Source: Phycisphaerales bacterium UBA2421
GTDB taxonomy: Bacteria; Planctomycetota; Phycisphaerae; Tepidisphaerales; Tepidisphaeraceae
Assembly (NCBI GenBank): GCA_002343075.1
Contig: DDRH01000064.1
Coordinates: forward strand, 1-9,718
Direction: 5' to 3'
DNA length: 9,718 nt
Both the position numbers and the translations under genes were made by a program. The notes under the pieces were generated by a model. That model saw nothing but the letters and a program-made list of their open reading frames with translations. It searched no databases and was not told where the DNA came from. This document shows positions 1 through 7,471 of this stretch, one piece after another. How positions within the stretch are numbered: position 1 is the stretch's first letter; every line of letters starts with the position of its first letter.

Positions 1-211
1 CCCCCGAAGTCCCCCCTCGTCGCTCGGCCAACGTTTAGCCCTCTTCACTCCCAGCGCTGGCCTACCAATTCATGGGAGGCGGCACCACCGGGGTTCAACC
101 GATTCTCGATAATTAGGACGATACCCCGGCGCTATTCTGGAAACATGGCGAACTTCGGAGCATTCTGCGGCTAAAATATTTCTGACGGGGGATGGAATTT
201 AACAATTTTCG

Positions 212-239
212 TTGAAATAGCCGCGATCCGTGTTAACAT
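212..239 (+). promoter_or_regulatory. possible sigma70-type promoter for the PEP-CTERM gene
   Basis: TTGAAA at 212-217 matches the -35 consensus at 5 of 6 bases. TAACAT at 234-239 matches the -10 consensus at 4 of 6, with a 16-base spacer. It lies in the AT-rich part of the leader and points towards the downstream gene, which would give an untranslated leader of roughly 195 bases. Planctomycete promoters are poorly defined by consensus, so this is a weak call. Confidence 0.3.
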
Positions 240-280
240 GCATCGTGGATGGGAGTGAAGGTTGCTGAATTGGTTCATTG

Positions 281-298
281 CGGGCGATTTGTCGTCCG
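281..298 (+). other. small hairpin in the 5' leader
   Basis: CGGGCGA at 281-287 pairs with TCGTCCG at 292-298 (7 bp, including one G-U pair) around a TTTG loop. If the promoter at 212-239 is used, the hairpin lies about 35 bases into the transcript. No T-run follows directly, so it is not a typical terminator. It could stabilise the message or be chance. Confidence 0.3.
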
Positions 299-431
299 AG
301 TTCGGTGAACCCAGCGGCTAGTGCCCCTCCTTCGTTTTTTCGTTTAGACCTGACATTGTTATTGCGCGGGAATGCCGAAATCGTCCCACTAGGTCGGTCG
401 TCAAACTGCGCTAATTTTCTCTTTCCTTTCT

Positions 432-436
432 GGAGG
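432..436 (+). promoter_or_regulatory. ribosome binding site of the PEP-CTERM gene
   Basis: GGAGG lies 5 bases before the ATG at 442. This decides the start codon, which is also the one that places a clean signal peptide at the N-terminus. Confidence 0.75.
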
Positions 437-441
437 CTCGA

Positions 442-3400
442 ATGCGTTCTGCGACTGCTCGTCACCTCGTCCTGTCGGCAGCGGCAATTGCCGTGCTGCC
501 GGCAATCTCGTCGGCTCAGCTTTATACTCGTGATGGTGGTGCTGCTACGCCCGCTGGCATGGTCAAGCACTCCGGGCCGTTGCACAACGGCTCGGCCAAT
601 CGGTTTGACATCCGCCCCGGCGGGCTGCTCGGCGGACCTGAAGCAATCACCAATTGGACGGCGTTCGATGACGACTTCACCACCGATGGCTGCGGCGTAG
701 TTCTCGCTCTCGAACCCACTGGCGGAAACAACGGCTTTCTGACCGGTGCCAACTGGTCCAATGGTGTCCCCGGCGCGTTTGACACCGCCGTCTTCGGTGC
801 CCCACCGGATGGCATCGGTGACTATACCGTTGACATCAGCGGCGTTGCGACCGTCGCGCAGATCGACCTCAGTAACCGCCGCGGCACCGACATCATCGAC
901 CAGACCAACGCTGGCGGAGGTTTCAACATTCCTGTCGGTTCGAGCATGCAGGTGAACTCCAACGGCTTCTTCCCAGAAATCGACGCCCGCTGGAAAAACA
1001 CTTTCGGCGGCCTTTACTTTGGCCAGCGCATTCAGGCCAACATCATCGGCGGTGGTTCCCTGATCGTCTCCGGCCAGGCCGCCCCGGTCTGGCTTACAGG
1101 CAACAACAGCTTCTCTGGCGGATTGACCGTCCAGAATGGCATCGTGACTGTTGCCGACTTTGCTTCGACCGCCATCGGCGCATTCCAGCCCCCGGTGATC
1201 AGCGGAGGCCAGTTCGGCTCGGGCACGATCACCCTTGATGGCGGCACCATCCGGCTGTTCTCCAACCTCGCAACGCCTACTGTCATCAACGTCACGCAGC
1301 CAATGGTACTCGGCGCAGGCGGCGGCACAATCGCCACCACCGTCTCGATGGGCAACATGACCGGCGTCATCAGCGGTAATGGTGACCTCACCTTCATCCG
1401 TGGCAACACCAACACCAACCTTCAGGCTGCCAACACCTACACCGGCCTCACCCGCGTCGCCAGCGGTTCCTTGACCGTGGGCGGCACTGGTGGTCGTCTG
1501 GTCGGCACCTCAGGGCTTGACCTCAACGGCACCCTCACCGTCGCCAACGGCAGCGTCGGTGGCAACCTCGACCGCATCAATAACGCGGCGACCGTCACCT
1601 CGCGCGGTGGCATTTTGCGCGTCACCAGCAACGTCAGCTACGCTGAAACGTTCGGCAACTACAACGCGTTGCTTGGCGCGAACACGATTCTGATCACTAC
1701 CGGCGTTTCCGGCACCGCCGACACCGTTGTCAACCTTGGCAACGTCACCCGGCAGAACAACGCAACCATCGTTGCGTTTGGTCGAAACCTCGGCCAGAAC
1801 AACGGCACGCTCAGCACGCACCTGAACATGGCCAACGGCACTTCGCTGCTCGTCGGCACAGGTGTTGGCCCGACCGATCTGCCGGTCATTCCGTTTGGTG
1901 TCGCGATTTCCAATAACAGCAACACGGCGAATGCCGGCGGTGGTATCGCCTCACTGGCAACCTACGACGCCAACGGCTTCCGCCCGCTGACTGTTGCAGA
2001 ACATCTCGTCAACACCACCGCTGGTGCAACGGCCCAGTCCAACATTCTTGTGAACCAGGCCGGCGCAACTGCGCTGGGAACCACCACCGTTGGTGCCCTG
2101 GCGATCTCCAGCCCGTCGGCTTCGCCTTTGGCACCGTCGGGAGCCGTGACTGCGGGTACGCTGACGCTCACCAAGGGTGTTCTTCTCAGCAACGCCCAGG
2201 GGAACAGCTTCACCGGCAACCTCACCAGCACCTACACCAACGGTGACGGCCGCCAGGAACTGATTCTTCAGTTGTACAGCGACAACAGCCCGACCGCGGG
2301 TACGACTCTCGCAGGCAACATCTTTGGCAACATCGACGTGACCAAGTCCGGCCCGGGCTCTTACTTCCCGACCGGTGCCAACACCTACACCGGCAAGACT
2401 GTTCTCAACAATGGCCGAACCCTGTTTGCGGCCAACGTTCCGGCCTCTGGCCCGGGCGCGTTCGGCAACCCATCGGCTGCCAACGCAACCATCGAACTGC
2501 AGTCGTCGGCGACGAACCTCGCTGGCGGCGGCGCGGCCCAGACGCGTTTCCTCAATGAAACCGGCTCGCTGTCAGTTGGCCGACCGATTCGCGTCACCGG
2601 CAACGGTGCCTCTGGCGTGCTCGTCGGCTCTTTCGCTAACTTTAACACCGTGTGGCAGAACACCTTCACCGTCGATTCCGACGCTCAGGTCATCACCACC
2701 GGTTCGCACGAATTCCGTGGCAACATCACCGGCGGCGGTCTGATCCGCGATAACGGCGGTGGCCGAACTGTCTTCGCCGGCGACAACTCCGGCTTCACCG
2801 GGACGATGATCTTCAATCTCCCCGGCGGTGCCAATACGCAGGTCGTTATCGAGCCGACCGCTGTTCAGCCCTTCGGCACCGGTCGCGTTGAGATCGACGA
2901 TGCAATGACTTTCATCGCGCAGGCCGACATGACTGCCAGCAACGACTGGCTCGTGACCGGCGTGGGCTTCGGTTCATGGACCGGCGCAGGCAACACCACC
3001 CTCACCGGCGCGGTTGGCCTCGGCGAGTTCACCGCCCCGATCCGCGTGGGTAGCGGCGTGGGAACTGCCACCTCCGGCAAGCTCACCATCAGCGGCCCGA
3101 TGAGCGGTGGTAACTTCTCATTGCTGGGCGTCGCCCTCGCTGGCGGTGGAAGCACTGACTTCACCACCGGCACCCTTGAAATCAGCGGCAACAACGCGCT
3201 GGATGGTTCGGTCTTCCTTGGCAGCAGTGCTGTCCTGGCTGGAACCGGAACCTGCACCAACGCCGCGGCTGCTGAAGTTCCGGCGGGTGTGCTCCGAGTC
3301 ACCGGAAGCAACGCGCTGGGCATTCGCGATGTCTTCGTCAATGCTGAAGAATCAACCCTTCAGTTGGCGAATAACATCACCCTGTCGGCTGACAACGACT

Positions 3401-4353
3401 TCTTCCTCGCCGGCGACGGCATCGGAAGCGGCGCATCGGCCCTTGGCTCGCTTCACAACGCCTCGGGCAACAACACCATCGGTGGCGATCTCGTCTTCAC
3501 CGACCATGTGACCGTTGATGGCACCATCAACACCGCCCAGACGATTCGCGTCGAATCTGGATCGTCGCTCACGCACACCGGCATCATGTTCGACATCACC
3601 ACCGGTTCCGGCACGAACAGCAGCGCTGCAGTGCTCACCAAGCTCGGTGGCGGTGCTCTGACCGTGAGCCGGATCGCTGCAACGAACGATGCCAGCCTCG
3701 ATCCGGATGACAAGGTCGCCCTGGCTGGCCTCAACATCCAGGCTGGGCGTGTCAACGTGGCCCTCTCTGGCACGAACAACACCCCGGACACGACCAGTGC
3801 CGTTAACAGCCTGACGATTGCCGCCGGTGCGACCCTCGACCTCGGCAACAACTCACTGGTTGTGGATTACTCGGCCCTCAGCCCACGTGATGCGATTGAA
3901 ACGCTCGTGGCGAGCGGCCGTGCAGGTGGCTCGTGGACGGGAACCGGCATCGCCAGTGCAGCGGCTGCTGCGGGCGCTCCGGGCAAGTTCGCGATCGGCG
4001 TGGCTGAAGTGGGCGACACCGCGTTCTCGGGCACCTTCCTGGGCGTCCCGATCGATGGCACCGCAGTCCTGCTTCGATACACCCTCGCCGGTGACTCGAA
4101 CCTCGACGGGAGCGTCACCCTCGACGACTTCACCACCCTGGCAGCGTTCTTCGGCCTTTCCGGCCAACGCTGGGGTACCGGTGACAACAACTACGACGGA
4201 ATCGTCAACCTAGACGACTTCACCGCTTTGGCAGGCAACTTCGGCCAGAGCGCCGGCGACCTGGCCCGCGGAAGCGCGGTTCCGGAACCGGCCAGCTTCG
4301 GCCTGATTGGTCTGGCGATGGCAGGCCTCGCGGCCCGCCGCCGTCGCGCCTAA
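442..4353 (+). CDS. autotransporter-type beta-strand repeat protein with dockerin-like doublet and PEP-CTERM tail
   Basis: A 1303-residue exported protein. Residues 1-25 form a signal peptide (Arg-containing n-region, hydrophobic core, likely cleavage after SSA before Gln26). A Gly-Ala-Asn-Trp-Ser-Asn-Gly-Val-Pro-Gly segment near residue 100 is typical of these proteins. Gly/Asn/Thr-rich units resembling the autotransporter-associated beta-strand repeat (PATR type, with N-x-Y-T/F-x-G cores) occur at about 203-240, 311-347, 630-668 and 761-793, with a weaker one near 1064-1082. They suggest a long beta-helix. Residues 1217-1280 hold two EF-hand-like loops, and 1281-1303 are a PEP-CTERM tail: PEP, hydrophobic helix, then RRRR. 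No C-terminal outer-membrane barrel is present, so it is not a classical autotransporter. Family knowledge suggests exosortase processing and a surface or matrix role; ligand and function are unknown. It appears to be a single-gene transcript ended by the terminator at 4432. Confidence 0.9.
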   Translation: MRSATARHLVLSAAAIAVLPAISSAQLYTRDGGAATPAGMVKHSGPLHNGSANRFDIRPGGLLGGPEAITNWTAFDDDFTTDGCGVVLALEPTGGNNGFLTGANWSNGVPGAFDTAVFGAPPDGIGDYTVDISGVATVAQIDLSNRRGTDIIDQTNAGGGFNIPVGSSMQVNSNGFFPEIDARWKNTFGGLYFGQRIQANIIGGGSLIVSGQAAPVWLTGNNSFSGGLTVQNGIVTVADFASTAIGAFQPPVISGGQFGSGTITLDGGTIRLFSNLATPTVINVTQPMVLGAGGGTIATTVSMGNMTGVISGNGDLTFIRGNTNTNLQAANTYTGLTRVASGSLTVGGTGGRLVGTSGLDLNGTLTVANGSVGGNLDRINNAATVTSRGGILRVTSNVSYAETFGNYNALLGANTILITTGVSGTADTVVNLGNVTRQNNATIVAFGRNLGQNNGTLSTHLNMANGTSLLVGTGVGPTDLPVIPFGVAISNNSNTANAGGGIASLATYDANGFRPLTVAEHLVNTTAGATAQSNILVNQAGATALGTTTVGALAISSPSASPLAPSGAVTAGTLTLTKGVLLSNAQGNSFTGNLTSTYTNGDGRQELILQLYSDNSPTAGTTLAGNIFGNIDVTKSGPGSYFPTGANTYTGKTVLNNGRTLFAANVPASGPGAFGNPSAANATIELQSSATNLAGGGAAQTRFLNETGSLSVGRPIRVTGNGASGVLVGSFANFNTVWQNTFTVDSDAQVITTGSHEFRGNITGGGLIRDNGGGRTVFAGDNSGFTGTMIFNLPGGANTQVVIEPTAVQPFGTGRVEIDDAMTFIAQADMTASNDWLVTGVGFGSWTGAGNTTLTGAVGLGEFTAPIRVGSGVGTATSGKLTISGPMSGGNFSLLGVALAGGGSTDFTTGTLEISGNNALDGSVFLGSSAVLAGTGTCTNAAAAEVPAGVLRVTGSNALGIRDVFVNAEESTLQLANNITLSADNDFFLAGDGIGSGASALGSLHNASGNNTIGGDLVFTDHVTVDGTINTAQTIRVESGSSLTHTGIMFDITTGSGTNSSAAVLTKLGGGALTVSRIAATNDASLDPDDKVALAGLNIQAGRVNVALSGTNNTPDTTSAVNSLTIAAGATLDLGNNSLVVDYSALSPRDAIETLVASGRAGGSWTGTGIASAAAAAGAPGKFAIGVAEVGDTAFSGTFLGVPIDGTAVLLRYTLAGDSNLDGSVTLDDFTTLAAFFGLSGQRWGTGDNNYDGIVNLDDFTALAGNFGQSAGDLARGSAVPEPASFGLIGLAMAGLAARRRRA
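4090..4158 (+). repeat. dockerin-like calcium loop, unit 1
   Basis: Residues 1217-1239 of the PEP-CTERM protein. The loop is DSNLDGSVTLDD, with acidic or Asn residues at the usual calcium-binding positions, followed by a short helix. It matches unit 2 at 4180-4248 with a 90-base (30-residue) period, both as protein and still visibly as DNA around the shared GACGACTTCACC. The pair resembles the dockerin type I doublet seen in many planctomycete PEP-CTERM proteins. Confidence 0.7.
4180..4248 (+). repeat. dockerin-like calcium loop, unit 2
   Basis: Residues 1247-1269 of the PEP-CTERM protein. The loop is DNNYDGIVNLDD followed by a helix beginning FTALAGNFG, parallel to unit 1 (FTTLAAFFG). The two units probably bind calcium and fold together just before the sorting tail. 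Confidence 0.7.
4282..4350 (+). other. PEP-CTERM sorting signal
   Basis: Encodes the last 23 residues (1281-1303) of the large exported protein. It has the Pro-Glu-Pro motif, preceded by Val, then a hydrophobic stretch of about 13 residues, then four Arg and a final Ala. This is the recognised tripartite exosortase sorting signal. No exosortase gene is in the window. Confidence 0.9.
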
Positions 4354-4431
4354 GCGGGTTTGCGTGACTCACGTGCGTGACTTAGGGGCCCTTGTGGCAG
4401 CCTGAATCGCGCGAAGGCCTAGATAAAGATT

Positions 4432-4473
4432 CCGCCCGGTGGAGTTCGCTCCACCGGGCGGTTTTGTTTTTTT
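4432..4473 (+). terminator. intrinsic terminator after the PEP-CTERM gene
   Basis: A perfect 13-bp stem (CCGCCCGGTGGAG at 4432-4444 with its complement at 4449-4461) is closed by a TTCG loop and followed by TTTTGTTTTTTT at 4462-4473. It lies 78 bases after the stop codon. Read on the - strand, the stem is preceded by an A-run and followed by a T-enriched stretch (ATCTTTATCT), so it may also stop transcription arriving from the kinase gene at 4598. Confidence 0.93.
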
Positions 4474-4597
4474 AGTCGAGTCTGTCTTTGAATCGAGCCT
4501 CTTGCAGACACAGCACTCGCCCGAAACGACGCGATGCCAGCTCGGTAGAAATCGGTCAAACCCGCGCCCCAGGATCGAACGCTCGGCGTAGAGTGGT

Positions 4598-6232
4598 TTA
4601 GAGCTGCCGCATGATGTCGGCAACAATCCCCTGGCCGTCTGCAAGCCTGCGATAGAGCGGGTAGAGTTTCTCGTACGCCGCAGCGGCGGCGGGCGACGGG
4701 TGATACACGAGATCGGCCCGCTGCCTTGCCATCGCGGCGATGGCCGCCTGCATCGAGTCGTGTCCACCCTCGCGCCCGGCGGCCACGCAGCCGATGATAG
4801 CTGCTCCCAGTGCGACAGATTGATCGCTCTCGGGCAAGGCGATGGGGGCATTCAGCACATCGGCGTAGATTTGCATCAGCAGTGGGCTTTTCGCCGGAAG
4901 CCCGCCGGAGGCCACAAACTGCTTTACCGGCACGCCGGCAGTGCGCAGCGTCTCTACGATCCACCGAAGGCCAAAAGCGGTTGCTTCCATTAACGCGCGG
5001 TACATCTGTGCCGGCTGGGTTCCAAGCGTTACGCCGATAAATGCACCGGAGAGTCGGCCATCCATCAGGGGTGTCCGACAGCCGTTGAGCCAGTCGAGCG
5101 CCATCACGCCGTTGCTTCCGGGCGGAAGCAGTCTGGCCTGATCGTTAAGCGCCTGATGCGATAGCTTAAACGTGTTTACAAACCAGGCGAATGCATCACC
5201 CACACTCGCCTGTCCTGTTTCGTACCCAAAGTAGCCTGCCAGGATGCCGCCATCCACCACGCCGGCGATGCCGGGAGCCAGTCTCTCCGCGGCGCTGTTG
5301 ATCATATGACATGAACTGGTCCCCATGACGAGCACCATCGTGTCGGCCCCACCGACGCCCGCACCCGGCACGCCGGCATGCGCGTCGATGGTGGCCGCCG
5401 AGACAGGCGTTCCAGCGTCCAGACCCAGCAGCGCCGCGGCTGAAGCGCTCAGCTTCCCGGCTAGCTCACCGGGCGCCTTATGTGATCCATACAACTTTTT
5501 CGCAACCACATCGCTCATCGCTGGGTGTAAAGCGCCGAAAAACTCCCTCGATGGGTAGCCGGTCTGCTTATTCCACATCGCCTTATAGCCGGCCTGGCAG
5601 GTCGATCGCACCATCCCCCCCAACCCGCTGGCTGGGAAGAGGCCGGTCGTCAACTGCCAGACAAACCAGTCGCCTGCTTCGATCCACACATCGGCCGCGG
5701 CATAGACCTCCGGCGCTCGACGGAGCGTTTCGAGGACCTTTGGAAAGAACCACTCAAGGCCGATCGCCCCGCCGTACCGATCAAGCCACGGTTCACGCCG
5801 CGCGGCGGCGATCCTGTTGATCATCGCCGTTTCTTCCTTTGCGGCGTGATGTTTCCAGAGCTTTGGCCAGGCAAGGGGCGTGCGGGCAAACTGTTCGGTC
5901 ATGCAAAGCGGCGTGCCATCGGCCCAACATGGCAACACCGTGCAACTGGTAAAATCGACCCCGATCCCGGCTACATCCTCTACCTGCACGCCCGATGCAC
6001 GCATCGCCTCCCCGCAGGCGGCGGCGGCGGAGTCGAGCCAGTCTTGCGGGTGCTGCAGCGCGTAGTCGGCGGGCAATGCCGATGCAGCATCGGTTGGCAG
6101 AAATCGATCGATCACGCCATGCGCATACAGTTTCGCCGCCTGACCAAGCACCCTGCCGTCGGCGGTGGTGACTACGACGACCCGGACCGACTCTGTTCCA
6201 AAGTCAAAACCGATTGCCACGCGAGTTGCCAT
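4598..6232 (-). CDS. araB: L-ribulokinase (FGGY carbohydrate kinase)
   Basis: A 544-residue cytosolic kinase that should phosphorylate L-ribulose with ATP to L-ribulose 5-phosphate in arabinose use. Visible family marks are the N-terminal phosphate-binding GFDFGTESVR (8-17); GIGVDFTSCTVLP (89-101); WIEAGDW (183-189); TIDAHAGVPGAG (281-292), with Asp283 as the likely catalytic base; LDWLNGCRTP (379-388); ASGGLPAKSP (441-450); and SDQSVALGAAI (469-479). Length and motif order fit AraB better than xylulokinase or glycerol kinase, although FGGY substrate calls by eye can err towards other pentulose kinases. The ATG at 6232 places the phosphate motif at the extreme N-terminus as in E. coli AraB; no clear Shine-Dalgarno site is visible. 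The frame stays open further upstream, but that part is antisense to scpB. No araA, araD or regulator is nearby. Confidence 0.88.
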   Translation of the reverse strand: MATRVAIGFDFGTESVRVVVVTTADGRVLGQAAKLYAHGVIDRFLPTDAASALPADYALQHPQDWLDSAAAACGEAMRASGVQVEDVAGIGVDFTSCTVLPCWADGTPLCMTEQFARTPLAWPKLWKHHAAKEETAMINRIAAARREPWLDRYGGAIGLEWFFPKVLETLRRAPEVYAAADVWIEAGDWFVWQLTTGLFPASGLGGMVRSTCQAGYKAMWNKQTGYPSREFFGALHPAMSDVVAKKLYGSHKAPGELAGKLSASAAALLGLDAGTPVSAATIDAHAGVPGAGVGGADTMVLVMGTSSCHMINSAAERLAPGIAGVVDGGILAGYFGYETGQASVGDAFAWFVNTFKLSHQALNDQARLLPPGSNGVMALDWLNGCRTPLMDGRLSGAFIGVTLGTQPAQMYRALMEATAFGLRWIVETLRTAGVPVKQFVASGGLPAKSPLLMQIYADVLNAPIALPESDQSVALGAAIIGCVAAGREGGHDSMQAAIAAMARQRADLVYHPSPAAAAAYEKLYPLYRRLADGQGIVADIMRQL

Positions 6233-6336
6233 CACGCATGTTCTAAGCGAAACCGCGGGCATCTCAAGACGCTCGCGAGCGACGAAGACCGAACCCGAGT
6301 GATCCAGTTGCCAACGCCGCTCCTTGCGGGTACTAA

Positions 6337-6352
6337 CATCATGCAAATGATG
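6337..6352. promoter_or_regulatory. dyad, possible operator
   Basis: Six-base arms CATCAT and ATGATG are separated by GCAA. It sits 83 bases before the scpB start and 105 bases before the araB start. The size fits a site for a dimeric helix-turn-helix regulator. No regulator gene is in the window, so the role is conjecture. Confidence 0.3.
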
Positions 6353-6422
6353 CTTCGGCAAGGTAGCCGCTGCGCAAATAATGCAGGAAAATCGCTGAGA
6401 ACGGCCGATAACCCTTGAAGTC

Positions 6423-6428
6423 GGGAGG
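6423..6428 (+). promoter_or_regulatory. ribosome binding site of scpB
   Basis: GGGAGG lies 6 bases before the ATG at 6435 and supports this start over the in-frame ATG codons just after it (codons 2 and 11). Confidence 0.7.
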
Positions 6429-6434
6429 TCTGCC

Positions 6435-7376
6435 ATGATGCGACTTGTGCGGGATGAAGAACTGATGGACGTCGACCAGTTAGAGCAAACGCCAACCGTA
6501 CGTCGGGCGCGCGGAAAGAAGATCAAGCCTGTGATGGTCGAACTGCCTGACGGAGAAGTCGGAGCACGAGACGAAGCCGCCGAAGTGACAGCGGCCGCTG
6601 ACGGCACTTCGGTAAACGATATTGAGATCGGTGACGCACCAAGCCCAGTCGGTGAGCCCGTACTCGGCGCCGAATCCCACGATACGGCCGTTGCGATTGG
6701 CGCGCTGGAGGCGATGTTGTTTGCCACACATCACCCCCTGACGGCGGGAAGGCTCGCGGAGCTGCTGGGTCTGGATTCAACCAAGCCGATCCGGGGCGCA
6801 ATTCGTTCGCTCAACGAGACTTACGCGTCGTCCAGCCGCGCTTTTCGCATCGAACAAGTGGCCGGCGGGTATCAAATGCTCACGCTACCCGAGCACGGGG
6901 AGTTGTTGAAACAGATGCACCAGAAGGAAATCGACGCAAAGCTTGGAAAGGCGGCGATGGAGACGCTGGCAATCATTGCCTATAAGCAACCGATCCTGCG
7001 GGCAGAGATTGAGGCCATCCGCGGGGTGGCTTGCGGGGAGACCATTCGCAACCTGATGGAAAAGCATGTCGTCAAGATTGCAGGCCGTGCCGAAGAGCCG
7101 GGCCGCCCGATTCTCTACGGAACAACCAGGCGTTTCCTGGAAGTCTTCGGCTTGAATAGCATCAAAGACCTGCCTCAGCCTGAGGCAGGGGCAGGCGTTG
7201 CGGATGCCAGTCGCAATCTGCAGAGCCGCATCGAACCGGTCACAGATGAGCCATCGCCAGCTGCGCGGCCAGCCGACGCACCTTCACAACTCGCGGAGGC
7301 GGAAAATCAGGCGGCGGAGTTTCAGGCGGCGGAGAGTCAGGTGCCCCCCGCTGACGCTAATGACCACGCGTTGTAA
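6435..7376 (+). CDS. scpB: segregation and condensation protein B
   Basis: A 313-residue protein whose core (about 86-250) is ScpB, the paired winged-helix kite subunit that binds ScpA in the SMC-ScpAB complex and helps compact and segregate the chromosome. Visible marks are ALEAMLFATHHPL (90-102) at the start of the first winged helix, METLAIIAYKQPILRAEIEAIRGV (positions 175-198, key IAYKQP) at the second, and EEPGRPILYGTT (220-231) with FLEVFGL (234-240) at its end. Typical ScpB proteins are about 180-200 residues. This one adds about 85 acidic residues in front, with a basic RRARGKK patch at 23-29, and about 65 Ala/Glu/Pro-rich residues behind. Both tails look disordered. scpA is not adjacent, unlike in many bacteria. 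The identity is secure; the role of the tails is unknown. Confidence 0.95.
   Translation: MMRLVRDEELMDVDQLEQTPTVRRARGKKIKPVMVELPDGEVGARDEAAEVTAAADGTSVNDIEIGDAPSPVGEPVLGAESHDTAVAIGALEAMLFATHHPLTAGRLAELLGLDSTKPIRGAIRSLNETYASSSRAFRIEQVAGGYQMLTLPEHGELLKQMHQKEIDAKLGKAAMETLAIIAYKQPILRAEIEAIRGVACGETIRNLMEKHVVKIAGRAEEPGRPILYGTTRRFLEVFGLNSIKDLPQPEAGAGVADASRNLQSRIEPVTDEPSPAARPADAPSQLAEAENQAAEFQAAESQVPPADANDHAL
7296..7340 (+). repeat. three-copy 15-bp tandem repeat inside scpB
   Basis: Units start at 7296, 7311 and 7326, with the pattern GMGGCGGANNNTCAG. They encode EAENQ, AAEFQ and AAESQ (residues 288-302), so the period keeps the frame. This short in-frame minisatellite in the variable tail probably arose by slippage. 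Confidence 0.75.
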
Positions 7377-7471
7377 GCTCTGGTAACTCCCTCACACGGC
7401 AGCACAACGGTCACCACAATGGGGGCCACAATGCCACCGCTGCACCGTTGGATCGCATTGCCCGTTCCACG

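Larger units (their letters stand above)
1..441. other. gene-free leader upstream of the PEP-CTERM gene
   Basis: No convincing gene lies here. Frame 1 of the + strand is open from the left edge to a TAA at 172-174 (57 codons), but the translation resembles nothing known and is Pro/Arg-rich in the way of random GC-rich DNA. An inverted repeat of 7 bp (88-94 with 123-129) encloses 28 bases. Bases 171-240 form a relatively AT-rich island in otherwise GC-rich DNA and hold the best promoter candidate. A hairpin lies at 281-298. The region probably carries the promoter and a long 5' untranslated leader for the downstream gene; that role is inferred from position only. Confidence 0.5.
6233..6434. 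promoter_or_regulatory. divergent control region between araB and scpB
   Basis: The 202-base gap between two divergently read genes must hold the promoter of each. Two dyads stand out: a perfect 12-bp palindrome CGCTCGCGAGCG at 6270-6281, and CATCAT-GCAA-ATGATG at 6337-6352. A TTGCCA at 6308 could be a -35 for scpB, but the matching -10 (TACTAA at 6331) is poor. Either dyad could be an operator; neither matches a site I recognise. Confidence 0.45.

Noticed and set aside
1..174. Open frame entering from the left edge on the + strand
   Set aside because: Only 57 codons, no recognisable family, and composition like random GC-rich sequence.
199..585. Opposite-strand open frame over the leader and start of the PEP-CTERM gene, plus many similar frames inside that gene
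   Set aside because: These are shadows produced by the high-GC codon pattern of the real gene; their translations lack any domain and are Pro/Ser/Arg-rich.
6233..6727. A 165-codon in-frame extension upstream of the ribulokinase start
   Set aside because: It runs antisense through scpB, is low-complexity Ser/Ala-rich, and the kinase phosphate motif must lie at the N-terminus; the ATG at 6232 fits the family.
7405..7450. Inverted repeat CAACGGT/ACCGTTG between the convergent scpB and Trm112-like genes as a terminator
   Set aside because: The 7-bp arms enclose a 32-base loop and no T-run follows on either strand, so it cannot be called an intrinsic terminator.
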